From Candidatus Leptofilum proximum (lineage in GTDB: Bacteria > Chloroflexota > Anaerolineae > Promineifilales > Promineifilaceae): a stretch of 64,000 nt of DNA. Below are positions 6,505 through 14,568 of this stretch, piece by piece. The position numbers and the translations under genes are program-made. The DNA lies in assembly GCA_016710325.1 (NCBI GenBank), contig JADJXK010000002.1, positions 3,906,001 through 3,970,000 on the forward strand, written 5' to 3'. How positions within the stretch are numbered: position 1 is the stretch's first letter; every line of letters begins with the position of its first letter. The notes beneath the pieces are model-generated. The model worked only from the letters and a program-made list of their open reading frames with translations, searched no databases and was not told the DNA's origin.

Positions 6505-8829
6505 ATGAAGGTTTTGATTGTTGGCGGCGGTGGGCGTGAGCATGCGTTGGTTTGGAAGTTGGGCCAGTCGGAGAGGGTGGAGCAGATTTTTGTGGCGCCG
6601 GGGAATGCGGGTACGGCCGTTTCCGCCCAAAATGTTCCGATAAGAGACAGCGACATCGACGAACTGCTCAACTTTGCCCAGGAAAAACAAATTGATTTGA
6701 CGGTAGTGGGGCCAGAGGTGCCGCTGGCATTGGGCATTGTCGATGCATTCCAATCGGCGGGACTGCTAATTTTTGGCCCGACGCAGGCAGCGGCGCAGTT
6801 GGAGGCGTCGAAGGCGTTTGCCAAGGAATTTATGCACAAGTTGGGGATTCCCACGGCCGTTTCCCAAACCTTCACCGATTACGAGACGGCCGTAGGGTCA
6901 AGGCATGCCTTGACCCTACCGGGCGGTGTTGTGGTAAAAGCCAGCGGCCTGGCCGCAGGCAAAGGCGTGATCGTGTGCGACGACGTGGCCCAGGCCGAAG
7001 CCGCCCTGCGCCAGATGCTGGTAGACGGCGCGTTTGGCGCAGCCGGGACCGAAGTGGTCATCGAGGAGCGGCTGAGCGGGCCGGAACTGTCGCTGCTGGT
7101 GCTGACGGATGGCAAAACGGCCGTTCCCCTCTCCCCCGCCCGCGACCACAAACGGGCCTACGACCACGATCAAGGCCCGAATACCGGCGGCATGGGCGCC
7201 TTCGCCCCGCCGCCTGACGTGGACGACGTGCTGATTGATCACATCATGCACACCATCGTCCAGCCGACGATTGACGGCATGGCGGCGCTGGGTACGCCGT
7301 ACACAGGTGTGCTCTATGCCGGGCTCATGCTCACCGCCGACGGTCCCAAGGTGATCGAGTTCAACTGCCGCTTTGGCGACCCGGAAACGCAGGTGGTGCT
7401 GCCGCTGCTGGAGAGCGATTTGGTGGAATTGATGCTGGCTTGCGTAAACGGCCGTCTCACTCCCAATATGGTCAAAATTCATCCCGGCGCCTGCGCCACC
7501 GTCGTCATGGCTGCGCCGGGTTACCCGGCCAGCTATCCCAAAGGGCTGCCCATCACCGGGCTGGATGCCTTGCCGGAGGAGGTGATGGTGTTCCACGCGG
7601 GCACGGCCAGGCAGAAAGGCCAGCTAGTCACCAGCGGCGGCCGGGTGCTGGCGGTAACGTCGCGCGGGGATGATTTGGAAACGGCCGTAGCCCATGCCTA
7701 TGCTGGTGTGGAGCAGGTTCGCTTTGAAAATGCCCATTATCGCAAAGATATTGGGCGAGATTGGAGATTAGAGATTAGAGATTCTGCCCAATCTCTAATC
7801 TCCAATCTCCAATCTCCATCGGCCTACGCTCAGGCTGGTGTTGATCTCACCGCTGGTAACCGGGCGACGCGTTTGATGAAAACGGCCGTACACAGCACTT
7901 TTGGCCCCGAAGTATTGTCCGGTGTGGGCAGTTTTGGCGGTTTGTTTGACATAAGCGCGGCAAAAGAGATGGCGCAGCCGGTGCTGGTCGCCTCTGCCGA
8001 TGGTGTGGGCACCAAAACGATGGTCGCTGCCGCCATGAATCGCTGGGACACCATCGGCCACGACATCGTCAACCACTGCATCAACGACATTCTGGTGCAG
8101 GGCGCCAAACCGCTCTTTTTCCTCGATTACGTGGCCTCGGCCAAACTCAATCCAGAGCAGATTGCCACCGTGGTGGGCGGCATTGCCGCCGCCTGCCGTG
8201 AGGCCGGTGTGGCGCTGCTGGGTGGTGAAACGGCCGAAATGCTCGGTGTCTACCAACAAGGCGAACTGGACCTGGTGGGCACAGTCGTGGGGTTGGTGGA
8301 TCGCGCCAAAATTATTGACGGTTCGCGCATCGCTGCCGGGGACGCCATTTTAGGGCTGCCCAGCAGTGGGCTGCACACCAATGGCTTTTCGCTGGCGCGG
8401 CGGGCGCTGGCAGATTTGGACTGGACGGCCGTTCACCCCCAGCTCAACGATACCATCGGCAGCGCCCTGCTGACGCCGCACCGCAGCTACCTGGCGGACG
8501 TGCAGGCGCTGCAAGCCGCCGGGATAGACATTCGCGGCCTGGCGCACATCACCGGCGGCGGGCTGATCGACAATCCGCCACGTATTTTTCCGGCCGGGCT
8601 GGGCGCAAAGATCAGGCGCGGCTGCTGGCCCGTGCCGCCGATTTTCGCGCTTATCCAGCAGCAGGGCCACATCAGCGATGCCGAGATGGCCCACGTGTTT
8701 AACCTGGGGCTGGGCATGCTGGTGATGGTGCCGCGTGAGCAGGTGGATTTGGCGCTGACGGCCGTTCCCCAGGCCCATCTCGTCGGGGAAATGTTTGCGG
8801 GCATCGAGGGCGTCATTTTTGAAGAATAA
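6505..8829 (+). CDS. purD-purM: PurD-PurM fusion: GAR synthetase / AIR synthetase
   Basis: A single 774-residue frame. Residues 1-417 are a complete PurD (VLIVGGGGREHALVWKL; KASGLAAGKGV; EFNCRFGDPETQ; ending at the usual YRKDIG). Residues about 440-774 are a complete PurM (AYAQAGVDLTAGN; ASADGVGTKT; GETAEMLG; LHTNGFSLAR; HITGGGLIDN). The 20-odd residues between them (starting RDWRLEIRD) are encoded by an inverted repeat at 7757-7818 that removes the PurD stop. No start codon lies before AYAQAGVD, so PurM cannot easily be made separately. A second in-frame palindrome sits at 6892-6919. With purN next, the order matches the eukaryotic GARS-AIRS-GART protein. Confidence 0.92.
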   Translation: MKVLIVGGGGREHALVWKLGQSERVEQIFVAPGNAGTAVSAQNVPIRDSDIDELLNFAQEKQIDLTVVGPEVPLALGIVDAFQSAGLLIFGPTQAAAQLEASKAFAKEFMHKLGIPTAVSQTFTDYETAVGSRHALTLPGGVVVKASGLAAGKGVIVCDDVAQAEAALRQMLVDGAFGAAGTEVVIEERLSGPELSLLVLTDGKTAVPLSPARDHKRAYDHDQGPNTGGMGAFAPPPDVDDVLIDHIMHTIVQPTIDGMAALGTPYTGVLYAGLMLTADGPKVIEFNCRFGDPETQVVLPLLESDLVELMLACVNGRLTPNMVKIHPGACATVVMAAPGYPASYPKGLPITGLDALPEEVMVFHAGTARQKGQLVTSGGRVLAVTSRGDDLETAVAHAYAGVEQVRFENAHYRKDIGRDWRLEIRDSAQSLISNLQSPSAYAQAGVDLTAGNRATRLMKTAVHSTFGPEVLSGVGSFGGLFDISAAKEMAQPVLVASADGVGTKTMVAAAMNRWDTIGHDIVNHCINDILVQGAKPLFFLDYVASAKLNPEQIATVVGGIAAACREAGVALLGGETAEMLGVYQQGELDLVGTVVGLVDRAKIIDGSRIAAGDAILGLPSSGLHTNGFSLARRALADLDWTAVHPQLNDTIGSALLTPHRSYLADVQALQAAGIDIRGLAHITGGGLIDNPPRIFPAGLGAKIRRGCWPVPPIFALIQQQGHISDAEMAHVFNLGLGMLVMVPREQVDLALTAVPQAHLVGEMFAGIEGVIFEE
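6892..6919. repeat. Perfect 28-bp palindrome inside purD
   Basis: Two exact 14-bp arms (GTAGGGTCAAGGCA and its complement) meet without spacer. Read in frame it gives VGSRHALTLP between ETA and GGVVVKASGLAAGKG, a loop before the PurD ATP-grasp motif. The element at 50055-50082 has the same length and the same GTAGGG...CCCTAC ends, so the two belong to one family. Confidence 0.85.
7757..7818. repeat. In-frame inverted repeat joining purD to purM
   Basis: GAGATTGGAGATTAGAGATTAG words on the left and AATCTCTAATCTCCAATCTCC words on the right, with an outer TTGGGC/GCCCAA pair near the left half. It lies exactly where the PurD stop and PurM start should be, and is open in the fusion frame. Confidence 0.88.
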
Positions 8830-8899
8830 AAATCCACAGATTACACAGATGGCACAGATAAGAAATAAAAATCTGTGTAATCTGTGAAATCTGTGGATG
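8828..8899. repeat. CACAGATTACACAGAT-type inverted repeat
   Basis: TCCACAGATTACACAGATGG words are mirrored by AAATCTGTGTAATCTGTGAA words, giving a strong hairpin between purD-purM and purN. Relatives lie at 17755-17836, 27030-27075, 27800-27860 and, in coding sequence, 4648-4735 and 38737-38815. Confidence 0.8.
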
Positions 8900-8916
8900 A
8901 CTTTTAGGAGAAGAAC

Positions 8917-9519
8917 GTGGTGGAGCTTCACCGGTTGGTCATCCTGATTTCTGGGTCGGGTAGTAACTTGCAGGCGATTTTGGATGCTGTTGAGTGTGAC
9001 CGGATACTGGCCGTGCCTACCCTTGTCGTCTCCAATCGCAAAGAGGCGTACGGGCTGGTGCGCGCCGAGAATGCGGGCGTGCCCACGGCCTACTTTCCCT
9101 TTAAGCCGTACCGCGAGGCGGGCCAGACACGCGAGGCATATGATGCGGATCTGGCGGAATTGATACGGCCGTACCAACCTACTCTCATCATTCTGGCAGG
9201 CTGGATGCACATTCTCAGCGCCGCCTTTTTGCAGCACTTTCCCAACCGGGTCATCAACCTTCATCCGGCGCTGCCGGGGCAGTTTGCCGGAACGCACGCC
9301 ATCCAGCGTGCCTATGAAGCATATCAACGTGGCGAAATTGACCACACCGGCTGCATGGTTCACTACACCATCCCAGAGGTTGATGCGGGGCCGGTGATTG
9401 CCCAGGCCGAGGTACCCATTCTGCCCAACGACAGTCTGGCGGACCTGGAAGAACGCATTCACCAGGCCGAACATGAGCTGTTGGTAACGGCCGTACAGAC
9501 TGTTTTAGCTTCTCCTTAG
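8917..9519 (+). CDS. purN: Phosphoribosylglycinamide formyltransferase
   Basis: Transfers a formyl group from 10-formyl-THF to GAR. The 200-residue protein begins with GTG after AGGAGAAGAAC. Visible motifs are LISGSGSNLQAILDA (phosphate binding), INLHPALPGQFAGTHA (with the catalytic Asn and His) and the VDAGPVIAQ block with the catalytic Asp. Length is normal. It is separated from the purD-purM fusion by a hairpin repeat, so it is not translationally fused. Confidence 0.95.
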   Translation: MVELHRLVILISGSGSNLQAILDAVECDRILAVPTLVVSNRKEAYGLVRAENAGVPTAYFPFKPYREAGQTREAYDADLAELIRPYQPTLIILAGWMHILSAAFLQHFPNRVINLHPALPGQFAGTHAIQRAYEAYQRGEIDHTGCMVHYTIPEVDAGPVIAQAEVPILPNDSLADLEERIHQAEHELLVTAVQTVLASP

Positions 9520-9559
9520 ACCTCTTTTTTGCCGCTATCACCTCCCCTGACGACTGTGC

Positions 9560-9565
9560 TATAAT
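9560..9565 (+). promoter_or_regulatory. Candidate -10 box for the yebC gene
   Basis: A perfect TATAAT lies 54 bases before the yebC start. I do not see a good -35 at the usual spacing, so this is only a candidate. Confidence 0.4.
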
Positions 9566-9618
9566 AGGCCATCAAATCCCACTTGTCGGATAATTTTTAT
9601 TAAAGTTGGAGAGTACCT

Positions 9619-10365
9619 ATGTCTGGACATTCTAAGTGGTCCACCATCAAGCATAAAAAGGCGGCAACTGATAAAAAGCGCGGCAAAATTTTTACTCAGT
9701 TGACCAAAGAATTAACGATTGCCGCACGTGAAGGCGGGGGCGATCCCTCATTTAATACCCGGCTGGCCCTGGCGATGGACAAAGCCAAAGCCAACAACAT
9801 GCCCAAAGACAACATCGAACGGGCCATCAAGCGCGGCACGGGTGAACTGGAAGGCAGCGAGCTGTTTGAGCTGATGTACGAGGCGTATGCGCCTAACGGC
9901 ATTGGCCTGCTCATCGAAGTGGTTACCGACAACAAAAACCGCGCCGTGGCCGATTTGCGCCATGCCCTGAACAAAAACGGGGGCAACATGGCCGAAGGTG
10001 GCGCGGTGGCCTGGCAGTTCACTCGCAAAGGGTACATTGCCGTGGGTGGTAAGGTAGATCAGGACGAACTGTTCCTGGTCGCTGCCGATGCAGGCGCCGA
10101 CGACATTCAGTTTAGCGAAGTGGCTGAAGTGTACACGGAACTGGACAACTTCCAGGCTGTGCGTGAAGCCATCACAGGGGCGGGCATGTCGGTTGAGGAA
10201 GCCAGCATGGTGTATGAACCCAACAATCCCATCGAACTGACCGAGGCCGAAGCCCTCCAGGTGATGCGCGTGATTGAGGTGATCGAAGACCTGGACGACG
10301 TGCAGAACGTCTACTCCACGCTGGAAATCAGCGATGAAGCCATCGCCGCGATGGAAACAGCGTAA
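9619..10365 (+). CDS. yebC: YebC/PmpR-family regulatory protein
   Basis: The 248-residue protein starts with the family signature MSGHSKWSTIKHKKAATDKKRG and continues with FTQLTKELTIAAREGG and NMPKDNIERAIKRGTGE. Members are DNA-binding regulators (PmpR in Pseudomonas) or act on translation of proline-rich sequences (TACO1, YeeI/YebC2). It commonly precedes ruvC in bacteria, as it does here. Start ATG follows a GGAGAG site. Unlike most neighbours the gene has no ACGGCCGT octamer. Confidence 0.93.
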   Translation: MSGHSKWSTIKHKKAATDKKRGKIFTQLTKELTIAAREGGGDPSFNTRLALAMDKAKANNMPKDNIERAIKRGTGELEGSELFELMYEAYAPNGIGLLIEVVTDNKNRAVADLRHALNKNGGNMAEGGAVAWQFTRKGYIAVGGKVDQDELFLVAADAGADDIQFSEVAEVYTELDNFQAVREAITGAGMSVEEASMVYEPNNPIELTEAEALQVMRVIEVIEDLDDVQNVYSTLEISDEAIAAMETA

Positions 10366-10449
10366 TCAATTGTGAATTGTGAATAATTAATTGTGAATCG
10401 TAAATGGCTCGTTCACAATTCACAATTCACAATTCACAATTCACAATTC
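10366..10449. repeat. TTGTGAATTGTGAAT-type inverted repeat before ruvC
   Basis: Left words CAATTGTGAATTGTGAATAA pair with right words TTCACAATTCACAATTCACA. The repeat ends three bases before the ruvC start codon, so it could mask the ribosome site of that gene. A longer in-frame start at 10393 would merely translate the repeat. Confidence 0.8.
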
Positions 10450-10452
10450 TTC

Positions 10453-10941
10453 ATGCGAATTTTGGGCTTGGATCCCGGCACAGCGACGACCGGGTACGGC
10501 ATTGTGGATGTGGTAGAGGGGGAGTTTACGGCCGTTACCTACGGCGTCATCAAAACCCTGGCCAGTACGCCAATGCCCCAACGCTTGCAGCAAATCCAGC
10601 AGGAACTCCAGCAGCTTTTAGACAAATACAAACCTGATGCCGTGGGCATTGAAGAGGTCTTTTTTGGCCGTAATGTGACCACAGCCATCACCGTGGGGCA
10701 GGCGCGTGGCGTGCTGCTGCTGACGCTGGCCAACGCTGGGCTGCCCATCGGCGAATATTCACCGCCCAAAATTAAGGATGCGGTCACCGGCTACGGCAAG
10801 GCAGACAAGGCCCAGGTGCAGCTCATGGTGCGCAACCTGCTCGATCTGGAAGAAACGCCCCGTCCCGATGACGCGGCCGACGGCCTGGCGGTGGCCATCA
10901 CTCACTACCATTACCAACGCTTTGAAAACCTGTACGATTGA
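10453..10941 (+). CDS. ruvC: Holliday junction resolvase RuvC
   Basis: Endonuclease that cuts four-way junctions moved by RuvAB. The 162-residue protein begins MRILGLDPGTATTGYG, with the first catalytic Asp in LDPG. IEEVFFGRN carries the catalytic Glu, and DDAADGLAVAI the C-terminal acidic pair. The start at 10453 was chosen because it gives the universal N-terminus and excludes repeat-encoded residues. ruvA follows after another repeat; ruvB is not in the window. Confidence 0.95.
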   Translation: MRILGLDPGTATTGYGIVDVVEGEFTAVTYGVIKTLASTPMPQRLQQIQQELQQLLDKYKPDAVGIEEVFFGRNVTTAITVGQARGVLLLTLANAGLPIGEYSPPKIKDAVTGYGKADKAQVQLMVRNLLDLEETPRPDDAADGLAVAITHYHYQRFENLYD

Positions 10942-10942
10942 T

Positions 10943-11007
10943 TCAATTAGCAATTGAGTAATTGGGTCATTCAGCAATTACTCAATTACCCAATTACCCA
11001 ATTACTC
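10943..11007. repeat. AATTGAGTAATTGGGT-type inverted repeat between ruvC and ruvA
   Basis: Left words AGCAATTGAGTAATTGGGT pair with right words AGCAATTACTCAATTACCCA. The element ends directly at the ruvA start codon. Relatives lie at 15827-15900, 32764-32797 and 55460-55526. Confidence 0.8.
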
Positions 11008-11009
11008 TT

Positions 11010-11591
11010 ATGATAGCTTCTCTCAGTGGAACCATTCTAAAAATTGAAGACAACAGCCTGGTGGTAAACGTAGGCGGCGTGGGGGTGCGTGTGTTTGTGC
11101 CGCGTACAGTGCTGGAAGATGTGGGCGGCGTGGGCCGTTCGGTGCGGCTGCACACGCATCTTATTGTGCGGGAGCAGGAGCTTTCGCTCTACGGCTTTGA
11201 GACGGAAGAGGATTTGCAGCTGTTTGAAGTGCTGCTGGGGGTGAATGGGGTTGGTCCCAAGGTGGCACTCTCCATTTTGGCCACGCTGAGCCCGGAACTG
11301 TTAAAAAGCGCGATTATGCGGGAGGAAACGGCCGTTCTCCAACGTGTCCCCGGCATCGGCAAGAAAACGGCCGAACGCATCATGTTCCAGCTGCGCGATA
11401 AATTGGACTTGACGCAGGTGAGTACGGCCGTACCGCTGGTCAGCGATGTGGATGCCGATGTGATCGACTTCCTCACCGGGCTGGGCTTCAGCATCGTGGA
11501 GGCCCAATCCGCCCTGCAAAACATCCCCCGCGACGTCAAATCCTTCGACGAGCGCGTGCAAATGGCGCTGCAACATCTGGATCAAGGGTAA
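11010..11591 (+). CDS. ruvA: Holliday junction branch migration protein RuvA
   Basis: Tetrameric DNA-binding subunit that loads RuvB at junctions. The 193-residue protein has the N-terminal OB fold (MIASLSGTILKIEDNSLVV), two helix-hairpin-helix motifs (LLGVNGVGPKVALSIL and LQRVPGIGKKTAERIM) and a C-terminal RuvB-binding domain (VIDFLTGLGFSIVEAQSAL). The start at 11010 is set by the conserved N-terminus; the ATG lies right after the repeat with no clear Shine-Dalgarno. The next gene begins 2 bases after its stop. Confidence 0.95.
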   Translation: MIASLSGTILKIEDNSLVVNVGGVGVRVFVPRTVLEDVGGVGRSVRLHTHLIVREQELSLYGFETEEDLQLFEVLLGVNGVGPKVALSILATLSPELLKSAIMREETAVLQRVPGIGKKTAERIMFQLRDKLDLTQVSTAVPLVSDVDADVIDFLTGLGFSIVEAQSALQNIPRDVKSFDERVQMALQHLDQG

Positions 11592-11593
11592 CG

Positions 11594-12007
11594 ATGAACG
11601 ATTTAGAACAAGAAATGTGGGACTTTTTGCACCGGCACATTCAGAGCATTTTTAGCCAGGATGTAGCCACTTACAGGGCAACCACCGCCGAAGATTTATC
11701 GCTGTACGAATGGTTTGTGACGCCGCACCGGCAGGATGGGCTGGACTTCCATCTCTTCATGATTGACCACAGCTGGGCCGGAACAAACAGCGATTTTCGT
11801 TACGATTTGTGGGAGCCGCGGGTGCAGATTTATGGGGAGGGGATGGGGGTGGTGACGGCCGTTGTCTCCTATACCTTCATGCTCACCATTGCCACCGAAA
11901 CCGGGGTAACACACCGCACCCATAACGAAAGCCGCGTCCTGGTCAAGGACGCGGCTGGCTGGAAAGTGGTTCACGTTCACAAATCACCAGTTGGCGGAAA
12001 TCCGTGA
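11594..12007 (+). CDS. NTF2-like protein (CaMKII-association/SnoaL-type fold)
   Basis: A 137-residue protein with the cone-shaped NTF2-like pattern: an N-terminal helix, then LSLYEWFVTPHRQDGLDFH, then strands ending in ESRVLVKDAAGWKVVHVHKSP. The last segment is typical of the CaMKII-association-domain and DUF4440 groups. Such proteins are small ligand-binding folds or catabolic enzymes, and no reaction can be assigned. It starts two bases after ruvA and is probably cotranscribed with it. Confidence 0.75.
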   Translation: MNDLEQEMWDFLHRHIQSIFSQDVATYRATTAEDLSLYEWFVTPHRQDGLDFHLFMIDHSWAGTNSDFRYDLWEPRVQIYGEGMGVVTAVVSYTFMLTIATETGVTHRTHNESRVLVKDAAGWKVVHVHKSPVGGNP

Positions 12008-12078
12008 ACGGTGAACGGTAATCGGTAAACAAGAAGCGCTTACCGCTTACCGATTACCGAACACCGATTACCGATTAC
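12008..12078. repeat. GGTGAACGGTAATCGGTAA-type inverted repeat
   Basis: Left words GAACGGTGAACGGTAATCGG are mirrored by TTACCGATTACCGAACACCG words. It separates two convergent genes and could terminate in both directions. A relative sits inside a coding region at 31718-31794. Confidence 0.75.
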
Positions 12079-12893
12079 GAAACTCTAGCCCGCTGCCAGG
12101 GCCACGCGCCCACCGTCAGATCGCGGCGCTGGAAGAAGAAGAGAGCCAGGGCAAAGCTCACCAAGCCAACGGCCAACAGTACCAACATGTCGCCCGCAGC
12201 CTGGCCTTCCATAACGGCCGTTCCCGATGCATCCAAATAGGTGAACAGGAAAAATGGCTCGAATGGCTCCAGGGCGGTGGTGGAGGCGGCCAGGTTGCTG
12301 CCGAAGTAGCCCACCACCAAAACGGCCGCCGCAATCATCGAAGCGAAGCGGCGGTTGGCGCAGAAGGCGGCCAGGAACATGCTCAGCATGCCCACGGCAA
12401 ACACCAGCGGCCAGGCAGATAGAACGGCCGTAAACAAATCCCCTCCCGTCAGCTCCGTCTCAATCTGGCTTTGGATGGATTGGAACACCAGCAGCGACAC
12501 CACTGACACCACCAAAAACATGATGACGGACGAAATGACAAAGGCAATGGCCTTGGCCGTCACAATTTGCCAGCGGGGCAGGGGCAGGGTGACGATCATT
12601 TCGAGACGGCCGTCTTCCTCTTCTCCAGCCAGCGTACCGGTGCCGTTAATGACACCGTAGATGGCCGCCACCAAAGGCATGAATATGATCAAAATCGAGC
12701 CAACCCAGTCAGGAAACGTGCCCAGGCTCATGCCCATTGCCTGGTAAATTTCCAGGTCGGCCAGCCCGGCCATTTCCTCGGCCACGGAGGGGTAGATGGC
12801 AATGTACACCAGCGGGAAAAAGCACAGCCCCAGGCTCCAGCCAATAATCGCGCTGCGCCGAAAAACCAACTCTTGCCACAGTAACCTAAGCAT
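12075..12893 (-). CDS. ABC-2 type exporter permease
   Basis: A 272-residue membrane subunit with about six hydrophobic segments and the ABC-2 pattern, including a polar GTGTLAGEEEDGRLEMIVTLP coupling region. I chose the ATG at 12893, five bases after a GGAGG site; an ATG at 12905 is possible. The start overlaps the end of the ATPase gene by 8 bases, so the two are translationally coupled. The substrate is unknown. A GbsR/MarR-type regulator lies upstream on the same strand. Confidence 0.85.
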   Translation of the reverse strand: MLRLLWQELVFRRSAIIGWSLGLCFFPLVYIAIYPSVAEEMAGLADLEIYQAMGMSLGTFPDWVGSILIIFMPLVAAIYGVINGTGTLAGEEEDGRLEMIVTLPLPRWQIVTAKAIAFVISSVIMFLVVSVVSLLVFQSIQSQIETELTGGDLFTAVLSAWPLVFAVGMLSMFLAAFCANRRFASMIAAAVLVVGYFGSNLAASTTALEPFEPFFLFTYLDASGTAVMEGQAAGDMLVLLAVGLVSFALALFFFQRRDLTVGAWPWQRARVS

Positions 12894-13794
12894 GATTGCC
12901 TCCATTCCCCTTGCCGTAATAGGTCAGGAAGATTTCTTCCAGACTCACGTTAATCGTTTCGATATCTTGAATATTGTGCTGGGCAGCCACGGCGAGCACC
13001 TGTGGCAGATTGTCCTGCACTTCCAGCAGCACAGCGCGCTCGCTGCGGTTGAGCTCGGCCACCCCTTCAAACTGGAAGGCGTTAGCCGACGGCAGTTCTT
13101 CAAACGTCAGATTGAGGCGCATTACACGCTGCGTGATCAGTTCTTCCACGCGCTGGGTGGTCACCAGTTGGCCGTCGCGGATGATGCCTACTCGATCGGC
13201 CACGGCTTGCACTTCGGGCAGGATGTGCGAGGAGAAGAAGATGGTACGGCCGTCGGCCTTCGCCTCCCGCACCATTTCCAACACCGTTTGCTGCACCAAC
13301 GGGTCCAGGCCACCGGTTGGCTCGTCGAGGATCAGTAGGTCTGGCCGGTTCATGAAGGCGGCGACGATGCCTACTTTTTGTTTGTTCCCACGGGAAAAGT
13401 TGCCGATTTTGCGGCTGGTGTCCAGGTCCAGCCGCTCGGCCAGCTCGCGCCAATACCCTTTGCGGCCGTTTTCGCTGCGCAGATATTCGTACATCTTGAA
13501 GAACTGGCTGGCCTTCATATTTTTGTACAGCGCCAGTTCACCAGGCAGGTAGCCGATCCGCTTACGCAGTTCGACACCTTGCGCCTGGCAGTCCAGGCCA
13601 AAGATGGTGGCCTTGCCCGACGTGGGCCGGATGATGTCTAGCAGCACCCGCTGGGTGGTGGTTTTGCCCGCCCCATTAGGCCCGAGGAAGCCAAACACCT
13701 CTCCCTGCTCGACGGTTAAATCCACGTCGAGGATGCCGCGGTGACGGCCGTAATAAACCGTCAAACCGCTCGTTTCAATCACATGTTGACTCAT
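12886..13794 (-). CDS. ABC exporter ATP-binding protein
   Basis: A 302-residue ATPase with Walker A (FLGPNGAGKTTTQRV), a signature variant (FSRGNKQKVGIVAAF), Walker B (LLILDEPTGGLDP) and switch His (FFSSHILPEVQ). The C-terminal 80 residues form the extra domain common in drug or lantibiotic exporters. The start at 13794 is preceded by a short palindrome (13807-13821). Together with the permease it would form a homodimeric or heterodimeric ABC-2 pump. Confidence 0.93.
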   Translation of the reverse strand: MSQHVIETSGLTVYYGRHRGILDVDLTVEQGEVFGFLGPNGAGKTTTQRVLLDIIRPTSGKATIFGLDCQAQGVELRKRIGYLPGELALYKNMKASQFFKMYEYLRSENGRKGYWRELAERLDLDTSRKIGNFSRGNKQKVGIVAAFMNRPDLLILDEPTGGLDPLVQQTVLEMVREAKADGRTIFFSSHILPEVQAVADRVGIIRDGQLVTTQRVEELITQRVMRLNLTFEELPSANAFQFEGVAELNRSERAVLLEVQDNLPQVLAVAAQHNIQDIETINVSLEEIFLTYYGKGNGGNHA

Positions 13795-13806
13795 AACACT
13801 CTCCAT

Positions 13807-13821
13807 TGCATTTACAATGCA
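13807..13821 (-). promoter_or_regulatory. Small palindrome before the ABC ATPase gene
   Basis: TGCATT-TAC-AATGCA is a perfect 6-bp inverted repeat with a 3-base centre, 13 bases upstream of the ATPase start. It could be an operator for the adjacent GbsR/MarR-type regulator; this is inference from position only. Confidence 0.35.
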
Positions 13822-13947
13822 GGCATAGACGAGCTGGTGGTTGCCCAATTGCCCTGCCTCGCTCGCGGAATAGACAAAGAAAAGCCAATCTCAGGTTTGG
13901 TTGCCTTTTCTTTAGCTACGAAGTGAGAGGAGGAGAGGGCGTGATAA

Positions 13948-14421
13948 TCAGGCGAGTTCGGCGCGTTCTTTCAACCAACGCTCGGTAAGTTTGGGGAGTT
14001 CCGCTTCCAGAAATTCGTACAGATCGCGCATCGTTTCCAGACGGCTGCGCCGGCCAGATTGGTCATCGGGCAGGAGCGCCAGCCCCCGTTCGGCCAGCAG
14101 GCGCATCGCGGTGGTCTGGTTGTTCTTGGCCGTCCATGCCTGAATCCAGGCGTCTTCGCTGATGCGGTAAAAATCTTTGCGTTCACCGGGAAAGCTGACC
14201 TTGCTTACCAAACCCGTCTGTATCAGCAAGCGGCTGGCTGTGCTGATGGAACTTTTGCTCACTTGCAGTGCCTTAGCCAACTCGTCCATCGTCTGATGGG
14301 GTGGGTCACAAACCAGCAGCCAGCCCAGAATGCGCCCGGCGGTTCGTGCCAGTCCAAATTGCTCAAAGAACAGGCCAAACTCTTCCACGTAATGCAGCAG
14401 TTGTTCGTCTGGATTACTCAA
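13948..14421 (-). CDS. GbsR/MarR-type transcriptional regulator
   Basis: Winged-helix protein of about 157 residues. The helix-turn-helix segment MDELAKALQVSKSSISTASR and the preceding RTAGRILGWLLVCDPP match the GbsR group, and a C-terminal helical dimerisation tail follows. The frame is open to a GTG at 14457, but an AAGGAG site lies nine bases before a TTG at 14421, so the TTG is the likelier start. The gene leads an apparent operon with the ABC exporter and probably controls it. Confidence 0.8.
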   Translation of the reverse strand: MSNPDEQLLHYVEEFGLFFEQFGLARTAGRILGWLLVCDPPHQTMDELAKALQVSKSSISTASRLLIQTGLVSKVSFPGERKDFYRISEDAWIQAWTAKNNQTTAMRLLAERGLALLPDDQSGRRSRLETMRDLYEFLEAELPKLTERWLKERAELA

Positions 14422-14444
14422 AAAGCGCAACTCCTTTTTCGCAG

Positions 14445-14459
14445 TTGTGTATGACACAA
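14445..14459 (-). promoter_or_regulatory. Candidate operator before the GbsR-type gene
   Basis: TTGTGT-ATG-ACACAA is a perfect 6-bp inverted repeat with a 3-base centre, located about 25 bases before the probable TTG start. It is a plausible autoregulatory site. Confidence 0.4.
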
Positions 14460-14503
14460 TTTTGGTAAGGCAGTATTTGAAAAGTATGGCTAAATATTAG
14501 TAG

Positions 14504-14539
14504 ATTCTGTTTGTTCAGTCAATGCCGAACAAACAGAAT
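14504..14539. terminator. Perfect 13-bp hairpin
   Basis: ATTCTGTTTGTTC (14504-14516) pairs exactly with GAACAAACAGAAT (14527-14539) around ten bases. It lies between two minus-strand genes, 3' of the methyltransferase gene at 14628. No clear T-run is present on either side. Confidence 0.55.
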
Positions 14540-14563
14540 TTGTCACCTTCGGGGTGTGACAAA
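14538..14563. terminator. TTCG-loop hairpin
   Basis: TTTGTCACC and GGTGTGACAAA-type arms flank a TTCG/TTCGG loop, giving a stable tetraloop hairpin adjacent to the previous one. Together with 14569-14625 the gap holds three consecutive hairpins. Confidence 0.5.
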
Positions 14564-14568
14564 ACTCA

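Noticed and set aside
5568..6875. A 435-codon minus-strand frame opposite purF and purD
   Set aside because: Overlaps two clearly real enzymes on the other strand and has no start context or motif.
7757..7818. Sequencing or assembly error creating the purD-purM fusion
   Set aside because: The repeat is a full member of a family seen many times here and the frame is open through it; the fusion also lacks any separate purM start.
8350..9474. A 374-codon minus-strand frame opposite purM and purN
   Set aside because: Shadow; it also runs through a hairpin repeat, which explains its apparently hydrophobic ICAICVIC stretch.
10393..10452. Longer N-terminus for RuvC
   Set aside because: The extra 20 residues are encoded by the TTGTGAATTGTGAA repeat; RuvC homologues start at MRILGLDPG.
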